A stretch of 5,674 nt of DNA from an uncultured bacterium (GTDB lineage Bacteria > Patescibacteriota > Minisyncoccia > Phycocordibacterales > UBA2100): positions 1 to 5,674 of the forward strand of contig CAIRSC010000106.1 of assembly GCA_903881205.1 (NCBI GenBank), written 5' to 3'. Below the pieces are notes generated by a model, which made no database searches, had not been told where the DNA came from, and saw nothing but the letters and a program-made list of their open reading frames with translations. Position numbers and translations under genes: made by a program. Shown one piece after another: positions 1 to 3,762 of this stretch (positions within the stretch are counted from its first letter, which is position 1; every line of letters begins with the position of its first letter).

Positions 1-97
1 CAATCTTCCTCATTTTAAACCAGATCAATCCACAATTGCTCAATTTGAGCGTTCTCAATAACAAAAGTGCGAATCAGATATCTGCTCCTGCACAATA
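1..97. other. Left-edge intergenic stretch, no supported gene
   Basis: This AT-rich stretch lies beyond the jag stop codon and holds no complete gene. Two short plus-strand frames run in from the left edge, one stopping at 59-61 (19 codons) and one at 96-98 (31 codons, ending ISAPAQ). Either could be the tail of a convergent neighbour, but neither is recognisable. On the minus strand an ATG at 11-13 could begin a gene leaving the window, with no convincing ribosome site or promoter. Two overlapping palindromes are visible: GCTCAA-T-TTGAGC at 38-50 and TTGAG-CGTT-CTCAA at 45-58. They might be operator or terminator remnants, and I cannot choose between these readings. Confidence 0.3.
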
Positions 98-119
98 AGT
101 TTCCGAACAAACGGAAACT
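98..119 (-). terminator. Candidate terminator hairpin at the end of jag
   Basis: Read on the minus strand, AGTTTCCG (119-112) and CGGAAACT (105-98) form a perfect 8-bp stem around a 6-nt loop. The stem begins inside the jag stop codon (118-120) and is followed by TATTGTG, only a weak T-tract. Position at the end of a four-gene operon supports a terminator or an mRNA-stabilising 3' hairpin. The moderate GC of the stem and poor T-tract make strong intrinsic termination doubtful. If a plus-strand gene ends at 96-98, the hairpin could serve that gene instead. Confidence 0.45.
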
Positions 120-576
120 ATGCTGCGTATTTGATGACGACGCGGCGGCTACGGCCCTCGCCAAGGGACTCAGTCTTCACATTCGGAGAGTTTTGGAGCG
201 TCGTGTGCACAATGAGACGCTCGTATGCGCTCATGGGCGTAAGCTCTACGTCGTATTGAAATGATCGCGCGCGTTCCGCCATCATGAGCGCTTTCGTCTC
301 GATCTCCCTCAGCTGCTTGGCGCGAAATTCGTTCACGTCGACGAGGAACATCATACCTTCGCCCTCGGCCGGGGTGATGCGTTTCTCGGCGATCTTCTTC
401 ACGAGCATGTCGATCGCCTGGATCGTTTCGCCGTGAGCGCCAAGGATGGGTCGCGAGTCCGCTGCTTCTATTGAGAAAATGGTTTGCCCTGCGACTTCCG
501 AGCGCTGTATACCGGTGTAGCTCACGCCGAGCGCATCAAGGAATTCTTTGAGGATAGTCTCGATCCCGTCTGCCAT
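118..576 (-). CDS. jag: Jag/KhpB, KH-R3H RNA-binding protein
   Basis: This is a cytoplasmic single-stranded nucleic-acid-binding protein of the Jag (SpoIIIJ-associated, KhpB) family; in Firmicutes the family works with KhpA on small RNAs, cell division and wall growth. The 152-residue product has a KH-like domain with a GxxG loop (GAHG, residues 46-49, within SRPILGAHGETIQAID). After it comes a helical stretch (about 84-108) and a C-terminal R3H domain with the motif Arg120-x3-His124 in YERLIVH. The N-terminal Jag_N domain found in many homologues is absent, so the protein starts almost directly with the KH region. The start is ATG at 574-576. No Shine-Dalgarno sequence precedes it, but a promoter-like TATAGT ends 7 nt upstream, suggesting a leaderless transcript. 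The gene lies 42 nt downstream of yidC, its usual partner, and stops with TAG. Confidence 0.93.
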   Translation of the reverse strand: MADGIETILKEFLDALGVSYTGIQRSEVAGQTIFSIEAADSRPILGAHGETIQAIDMLVKKIAEKRITPAEGEGMMFLVDVNEFRAKQLREIETKALMMAERARSFQYDVELTPMSAYERLIVHTTLQNSPNVKTESLGEGRSRRVVIKYAA

Positions 577-583
577 GTATCGA

Positions 584-611
584 ACTATACACCGCCAGAC
601 GGTATCCTCAA
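584..611 (-). promoter_or_regulatory. Internal promoter for jag, predicted leaderless
   Basis: On the minus strand, TTGAGG (611-606; 4 of 6 matches to TTGACA) and TATAGT (589-584; 5 of 6 to TATAAT) are separated by 16 bp. Only 7 nt (TCGATAC) separate the -10 box from the jag ATG, so a transcript starting at the normal distance would begin at or next to the start codon. The same spacing occurs at rpmH. It sits in the 42-nt yidC-jag gap and would give jag transcription independent of the operon promoter. This is seen by motif only, with no expression data. Confidence 0.5.
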
Positions 612-618
612 AAGTGCC

Positions 619-1347
619 TTATTTAGAGCCGTGGAATCGGCGTCCGGTTACCAATTCTTGGCAGATCATAAATACGTTACTCGTCACCCAGTAGAGCGGT
701 GCGGCGGCGGCGATTGAAAAGGCAATAACGCCCACCATCAGCGGCAAAACGTATCGCGCCTGGAGGTCGAAGCTCTTCGCCATGTCATTGGAGAATGATT
801 CTTCTGCCGCGGTCTTTTCGCCACGCGGGCCCATGGAGAGGCGGGTGTAGGTGAATTGTGTAATCATCGCGAGCAGCGCGAGTACGATGTTGCGCTTGCT
901 CATGTCGACTATACCGAGGAAGTGCATGTTGACCACATCTGGTGCATGTACGAACGCATAGAGAATCGCTGTATTTATTTTTGGCAGTCCGCCGTGTGTA
1001 AAGGTCCAGTACAGACCGATGAGGATCGGGAGCTGGACGAGCATGAGCAGCAATCCGGCGAACGGCTTGATGTTGCGCTCTTTGTAGAGAGCAAAGATTG
1101 CCGGCCCTTGTTCTGCCGGTTTATCCTTTAATTTCGCCTTGATCGCTTCGATCTCGGGAGCGACCTTCTTCATCGCGATCTGTGCCTGGATCGCGCGCCG
1201 AGAGAGCGGAAAGAGGATTACGCGCACGATGAGCGTCATGATAATAACGGCAACGCCCGCGTCGTGAGAGGGGAGAACATCGATAAAGTAGACGAGGCCG
1301 TTGTAGATCGGATTGTAGATGATGGCGTGGAAAAGAGTTCCGATCAT
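619..1347 (-). CDS. yidC: YidC/Oxa1-family membrane protein insertase
   Basis: YidC inserts and folds inner-membrane proteins, alone or with the Sec translocon. The 242-residue product is of the short type: it lacks the large periplasmic domain of proteobacterial YidC. The first conserved membrane segment (about 28-48, GVAVIIMTLIVRVILFPLS) carries Arg42, the positive residue of the hydrophilic groove. A charged helical hairpin follows (about 50-92), as in the C1 cytoplasmic loop. Further membrane segments are near 95-115, 152-168 and 198-233, the last containing the family-like APLYWVTSNVF. No lipobox is evident. The start is ATG at 1345-1347, which places the first residues at the typical MxxxLFHxxIYNPIYN beginning; no Shine-Dalgarno is visible. 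It lies 55 nt after rnpA and 42 nt before jag, in the classical rpmH-rnpA-yidC-jag order. The stop is TAA. Confidence 0.95.
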   Translation of the reverse strand: MIGTLFHAIIYNPIYNGLVYFIDVLPSHDAGVAVIIMTLIVRVILFPLSRRAIQAQIAMKKVAPEIEAIKAKLKDKPAEQGPAIFALYKERNIKPFAGLLLMLVQLPILIGLYWTFTHGGLPKINTAILYAFVHAPDVVNMHFLGIVDMSKRNIVLALLAMITQFTYTRLSMGPRGEKTAAEESFSNDMAKSFDLQARYVLPLMVGVIAFSIAAAAPLYWVTSNVFMICQELVTGRRFHGSK

Positions 1348-1365
1348 AGAAATGCTATGCGGCAG

Positions 1366-1394
1366 ATTGTATCGTGTATCGAGTGCGCTGTATA
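1366..1394 (-). promoter_or_regulatory. Weak candidate promoter before yidC
   Basis: In the 55-nt rnpA-yidC gap the minus strand reads TATACA (1394-1389; 4 of 6 to TTGACA), a 17-bp spacer, then TACAAT (1371-1366; 5 of 6 to TATAAT). The -10 box ends 18 nt before the yidC ATG, so any leader would be about 10 nt and carry no Shine-Dalgarno. The -35 box overlaps nothing coding. Such matches are easily found by chance in AT-leaning gaps, so this is a tentative call. Confidence 0.25.
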
Positions 1395-1402
1395 CGTTCG
1401 TA

Positions 1403-1726
1403 CTACGAGCGGATCTTGGTGACTATTTTATGAATATCGGCCGTAATGTCTGCGTAGGTGGCCTGTATCGACTCTCGCTTTGCATGGAATACATAGGCAC
1501 CGAGCGGGAGGGTCGGAAGAACTGTCTGCAATGCAGCGCGGCATCGACGACGAATCAGATTGCGCTTCACTGCCAATTTCGAGACCTTCTTTGATACAAC
1601 ACAGGCGCACTGGACGGTCGCCGAAGTAGCAGGGGACAGTGAGAGGGAAAAGAGGTCGCCTGAAATACGGCGTGCACCCGAAATAGCTCGTATTTGAGCC
1701 CCGGAAATGCGGTTTTGCTTAGGCAT
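1403..1726 (-). CDS. rnpA: RNase P protein component
   Basis: RnpA is the small basic protein that assists the catalytic RNA of RNase P in maturing the 5' ends of tRNAs. The 107-residue product carries the family signature, the RNR region, at about residues 45-65 (VSKKVSKLAVKRNLIRRRCR), with Lys54, Arg55 and Asn56 followed by a cluster of arginines. The preceding beta strand (VQCACVV) and the following hydrophobic strand (GAYVFHAK) fit the alpha-beta sandwich fold. The length is normal for the family. The start is ATG at 1724-1726; there is no Shine-Dalgarno, and the region just upstream is taken up by a GC-rich hairpin. It lies 23 nt downstream of rpmH, as in most bacteria, and ends in TAG. 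Confidence 0.94.
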   Translation of the reverse strand: MPKQNRISGAQIRAISGARRISGDLFSLSLSPATSATVQCACVVSKKVSKLAVKRNLIRRRCRAALQTVLPTLPLGAYVFHAKRESIQATYADITADIHKIVTKIRS

Positions 1727-1732
1727 ATGGTA

Positions 1733-1745
1733 CCGCCAAAGGCGG
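1733..1745 (-). promoter_or_regulatory. GC-rich hairpin between rpmH and rnpA
   Basis: On the minus strand CCGCC-TTT-GGCGG forms a perfect 5-bp, all-GC stem with a 3-nt loop, 6 nt upstream of the rnpA ATG and 4 nt after the rpmH stop codon. It has no following T-tract, so it is not a classical terminator. It occupies the place where a ribosome site would be. It could mark an mRNA-processing point or damp rnpA translation relative to the abundant L34; that function is inference. Confidence 0.4.
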
Positions 1746-1749
1746 GGAA

Positions 1750-1890
1750 TTAGACGGCAAGCTTCGCGCGGCCCTTGGCGCGGCGACGAGCAAGCATCTT
1801 GCGCCCGCCTGGAGTGCGGGTACGGCCGAGGAAGCCGTGTGCGGCTGCTCGCTTACGCTTCTTTGGTTGATACGTTCGTTTCGTACTCAT
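1750..1890 (-). CDS. rpmH: Large-subunit ribosomal protein bL34
   Basis: bL34 is a tiny, highly basic protein of the 50S subunit. The 46-residue product (MSTKRTYQPKKRKR..., then HGFLGR, GGRKMLARRRAKGR, KLAV) matches the family nearly end to end: KRTYQP at the N terminus, HGF in the centre and the LARRRAKGRAKL signature at the C terminus. The frame is open for 56 more codons upstream, but the start is ATG at 1888-1890 because this gives the canonical family N terminus and because a strong promoter lies between it and the upstream in-frame codons. There is no Shine-Dalgarno; the -10 box ends 7 nt before the ATG, so the message is probably leaderless. rpmH is first in the operon with rnpA, yidC and jag, and diverges from dnaA. 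The stop is TAA. Confidence 0.97.
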   Translation of the reverse strand: MSTKRTYQPKKRKRAAAHGFLGRTRTPGGRKMLARRRAKGRAKLAV

Positions 1891-1897
1891 GAGCGCC

Positions 1898-1925
1898 ACT
1901 ATACCCTGTATTGCCTTTATTTCAA
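1898..1925 (-). promoter_or_regulatory. rpmH operon promoter, predicted leaderless
   Basis: On the minus strand TTGAAA (1925-1920; 5 of 6) and TATAGT (1903-1898; 5 of 6) are spaced by 16 bp. The -10 box is followed by just 7 nt (GGCGCTC) and then the rpmH ATG, so transcription starting 6-8 nt after the -10 box would begin at the start codon or within a base or two of it. This is the best promoter match in the window and drives the rpmH-rnpA-yidC-jag operon. The inverted-repeat element begins 22 bp upstream of the -35 box. Confidence 0.75.
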
Positions 1926-1947
1926 GCTCTATCCCACCGAAGCGAGC

Positions 1948-2042
1948 GGATGTGCCGGATTTTTGGGTCTTCGGAGCGTGACGACGCGAGACTGAGGGAA
2001 TTTTCAGCAGGAAATTACCCGACCCAAAAATCCGGCACATCC
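1948..2042. repeat. 95-bp element with perfect 22-bp inverted repeats
   Basis: The arms at 1948-1969 and 2021-2042 are exact reverse complements over all 22 bp (outer end GGATGTGCCGG, inner end TTTTTGGGTC). The 51-nt interior is also structured: GCGT-GACG-ACGC (1976-1987) forms a small hairpin. GGGAATTT (1996-2003) pairs with AAATTaCCC (2012-2020) with one bulge, and directly abuts the right arm. The whole could fold as a three-way junction. The arms are flanked by CGAGC (1943-1947) and CGAGT (2043-2047), a 4-of-5 direct repeat like a target-site duplication. It lies between divergent promoters, outside either predicted transcript, and neither arm ends in a T-tract, so a terminator is unlikely. 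A MITE-like or extragenic palindromic element is my favoured reading; an origin or operator element is the alternative. No second copy is in the window. Confidence 0.8.
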
Positions 2043-2050
2043 CGAGTGAG

Positions 2051-2079
2051 TTATCCACAGGTTATGAACATGTGGATAG
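2051..2079. promoter_or_regulatory. DnaA-box cluster upstream of dnaA
   Basis: A perfect DnaA box TTATCCACA lies at 2051-2059. It is followed by TTATGAACA at 2062-2070 (one mismatch to TTWTNCACA) and an inverted box at 2071-2079 (minus strand CTATCCACA, one mismatch). The outer two face each other as an 8-bp inverted repeat. The cluster begins 8 bp after the inverted-repeat element and ends 13 bp before the dnaA -35 region. By analogy with Bacillus subtilis, boxes here form half of a bipartite origin and let DnaA repress its own promoter; that role is inferred. Confidence 0.75.
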
Positions 2080-2092
2080 ACCGAGCACAAGG

Positions 2093-2120
2093 TTCCCGTC
2101 CGAAACATCAGACGTATACT
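2093..2120 (+). promoter_or_regulatory. dnaA promoter
   Basis: The -10 box TATACT (2115-2120; 5 of 6) is clear, with a weak -35 match TTCCCG (2093-2098; 3 of 6) at 16 bp. Transcription would start near 2127, leaving about 24 nt before the ATG at 2151. The leader contains the G-rich runs GTAGGGG (2121-2127) and AAGGGG (2131-2136), of which the second is a possible but distant ribosome site. The poor -35 and adjacent DnaA boxes fit a modest, DnaA-controlled promoter. Confidence 0.5.
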
Positions 2121-2150
2121 GTAGGGGCGTAAGGGGTGTATGAAATATAT

Positions 2151-3500
2151 ATGATGACCAACAGAGAACTATGGCAGAACGCGTTGGTACAAATAGAACT
2201 CGGGACGACACAAGCGTCATTCCGCACCTGGTTCCGTAATACGGACGTCTCGAGTCATGATAACGGGGTAGTGCAGGTGGCAGTCCCTTCAAAGATCGTG
2301 AAAGAGTGGCTCATGGAAAAGCACCATAAGCTCATCATAAAGGCGCTTCGAAGTCTCGATACGACGATCCGTACCGTGGAGTACGTGGTGCACCGCACCG
2401 CACCGTCTCCGGAACGGAAACAACCGCGCGCTCAGCAGGCCGACAACTCCTCTATGGATCTACAGCCCATGTATATCGATAAGCGCGACAACCTCAATCC
2501 GCGCTATACGTTCGAAACATTCGTCGTGGGGCCGTTCAATCAACTCGCCCACGCCGCCTCGAAGGCAGTGCTTGAGCGCCCGGGACTCGCGTACAACCCG
2601 CTTTTTATATATGGACAGACGGGCCACGGCAAAACACACCTCATCCAGTCGATAGGGAACTACTTCAAGAAGTCGCACGCCAATAAGAAAGTGATGTACG
2701 TCACCTCGGAGCGCTTTACGACCGACTTCCTCAATGCGGTACGCACCGGTCGTTCGAGCGATTTCAAAAACCAGTATCAGCAGTACGACGTGCTTATTAT
2801 GGACGACGTCCAACTCATCGCGAACACAGAAAAGACACAAGAAGAGCTCTTCCATGTGTTCAATCGCCTCTACGACGACAACAAGCAGGTGATCTTCTCG
2901 TCCGATAAGCACCCCGCGCTCCTCCCTGGGCTCGAAGAGCGCCTCAAAGGACGATTCTCTGCCGGTATGATTGCGGAAATTCCCGAGCCTGATGTAGAGT
3001 CGAGAATCGCCATCATTCGAGCCAAGATAGAGCAGCACGGATTCTCGATCCCCGACGACATCATTCAATACATCGCTGAAAACGTGCGCGGCAACATTCG
3101 AGAGCTCGAGGGAGTACTCAACATGATCGTCTGCAAGTCGCAGCTGAAGGGCAAGGCGATCTCACATGCCGATGTGCGCGCACTCATCAAACACAACGTG
3201 AAGCCCAACAAAGGCGTCTCGATCGATGAGGTCGTCCGTCGCATCGCCACCTACTATGATGTAGCCGAGAAGAGTATCTACGAGAAGACTCGCAAGAAAG
3301 AGGTCGTGAAGCCGCGCCAGATCATTATGTACATCCTTCGAGAAGAGTTCTCCGTATCGTACCCCTCGATCGGGGAGAAGCTCGGTGGTCGCGACCACAC
3401 TACCGTGATTCACTCCTGCGAGAAGATAAAAGAGGAACTCAAGACAAATAACGCGCTTGAGGCGGAGATCGATCATATTCGCACTCTCATACACGCGTAA
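2151..3500 (+). CDS. dnaA: Chromosomal replication initiator DnaA
   Basis: DnaA binds 9-bp boxes at the origin, oligomerises with ATP and opens the DNA for helicase loading. The 449-residue product shows all four domains. Domain I is at about 1-80 (ELWQNALVQIE, FRTWFRNT, VKEWLMEKHH). A short polar linker (about 84-112) precedes the AAA+ domain, which opens with NLNPRYTFETFVVG at 114. Walker A is GQTGHGKT (155-162), Walker B is VLIMDD (214-219), the box VII arginine finger is Arg268 in RLKGRF, and sensor II lies in GNIRELEGVLN. Domain IV binds DNA and has the signature GGRDHTTV (412-419). The start is uncertain: a GTG at 2136 adds five residues, while ATGs at 2151 and 2154 place ELWQ at the usual distance from the N terminus, so I prefer 2151. 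DnaA-box clusters flank the gene on both sides. It stops with TAA. Confidence 0.97.
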   Translation: MMTNRELWQNALVQIELGTTQASFRTWFRNTDVSSHDNGVVQVAVPSKIVKEWLMEKHHKLIIKALRSLDTTIRTVEYVVHRTAPSPERKQPRAQQADNSSMDLQPMYIDKRDNLNPRYTFETFVVGPFNQLAHAASKAVLERPGLAYNPLFIYGQTGHGKTHLIQSIGNYFKKSHANKKVMYVTSERFTTDFLNAVRTGRSSDFKNQYQQYDVLIMDDVQLIANTEKTQEELFHVFNRLYDDNKQVIFSSDKHPALLPGLEERLKGRFSAGMIAEIPEPDVESRIAIIRAKIEQHGFSIPDDIIQYIAENVRGNIRELEGVLNMIVCKSQLKGKAISHADVRALIKHNVKPNKGVSIDEVVRRIATYYDVAEKSIYEKTRKKEVVKPRQIIMYILREEFSVSYPSIGEKLGGRDHTTVIHSCEKIKEELKTNNALEAEIDHIRTLIHA

Positions 3501-3502
3501 TC

Positions 3503-3535
3503 TGTGTATAAACCCAGTGGATAACCTATGTATAA
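3503..3535 (-). promoter_or_regulatory. Three DnaA boxes at the dnaA side of oriC
   Basis: Read on the minus strand these are TTATACACA (3511-3503, full match to TTWTNCACA), TTATCCACT (3524-3516, one mismatch) and TTATACATA (3535-3527, one mismatch). Start-to-start distances are 13 and 11 bp, roughly one helical turn, which suits cooperative DnaA binding on one face. The first box begins 3 nt after the dnaA stop codon. Confidence 0.7.
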
Positions 3536-3705
3536 CTACTGCTCAACGGAACGGACAACTACTGCGTCGAGCTCGAACAAGACGGGGACAATAACGGGTA
3601 TATCTCGGGTAAGCGAGTTATCCTCATCCGGAACACAGGTTGCATTACAGTTATCCCCGGAGGTAATCTCGGTGTTCCGAGCTTCAAACACTCAATTAAA
3701 TCAAC

Positions 3706-3723
3706 TTCTCCACAGTATCCACA
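3706..3723 (+). promoter_or_regulatory. Two abutting DnaA boxes at the dnaN side of oriC
   Basis: TTCTCCACA (3706-3714) and GTATCCACA (3715-3723) are head-to-tail with no gap, each one mismatch from TTATCCACA. They are bordered by AT-rich DNA at 3683-3705 on the left and by a short C-run then a pure AT tract (3741-3756) on the right. Tandem boxes next to AT-rich DNA are what is expected beside the unwinding site. Confidence 0.65.
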
Positions 3724-3752
3724 CCCCCAACAGAACCAACAATTATTTATAA

Positions 3753-3758
3753 AAAAGG
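3753..3758 (+). promoter_or_regulatory. Ribosome binding site of dnaN
   Basis: AAAAGG ends 4 nt before the dnaN ATG at 3763. It is a short and close Shine-Dalgarno match, but the best placed of any gene here, since rpmH, rnpA, yidC and jag have none. A TATAAA at 3748-3753, 9 nt before the ATG, overlaps it and could instead be a -10 box for a very short or leaderless dnaN transcript, but no -35 box is found at 16-17 bp. Confidence 0.4.
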
Positions 3759-3762
3759 TCTT

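Larger units (their letters stand above)
3501..3762. other. oriC: Probable oriC in the dnaA-dnaN gap
   Basis: The 262-bp gap has no credible gene and carries at least six near-consensus DnaA boxes. Three at the left point one way (3503-3535) and two abutting boxes at the right point the other (3706-3723). Between them, TTATCCTCA at 3618-3626 differs from consensus by one base and TTATCCCCG at 3651-3659 by two. AT-rich tracts suitable for unwinding are at 3683-3705 (17 of 23 AT) and 3741-3756 (16 of 16 AT). Read on the minus strand, the two abutting boxes are followed directly by the first AT tract, the geometry of a basal unwinding unit, though I see no clean run of DnaA-trios. The divergent gene layout and dnaA-dnaN context support an origin. 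An open frame at 3528-3752 is low-complexity Ser/Thr and is not counted as a gene. Confidence 0.78.

Noticed and set aside
856..1131. 91-codon plus-strand frame inside yidC
   Set aside because: Antisense to a clearly conserved yidC; no independent coding evidence.
1428..1610. Alternative minus-strand frame within rnpA
   Set aside because: It overlaps the RNase P protein in a different frame and has no family resemblance.
1891..2058. N-terminal extension of rpmH by 56 codons
   Set aside because: The extension crosses the inverted repeat and the promoter, and bL34 proteins begin at the internal MSTKRTYQP.
1911..2132. 73-codon plus-strand frame across the inverted-repeat element
   Set aside because: It covers the palindrome, DnaA boxes and dnaA promoter; the shared MCRIFGS peptide in both strands is only a result of the inverted repeat.
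2460..3068. Long open frame (202 codons) on the minus strand inside dnaA
   Set aside because: It is fully antisense to the conserved AAA+ domain of DnaA, shows no recognisable family, and has no promoter or ribosome site; it is a shadow of the GC-rich coding strand.
3528..3752. 74-codon plus-strand frame in the dnaA-dnaN gap
   Set aside because: It is Ser/Thr/Asn-rich, overlaps DnaA boxes throughout and has no ribosome site; the non-coding origin explains the sequence better.
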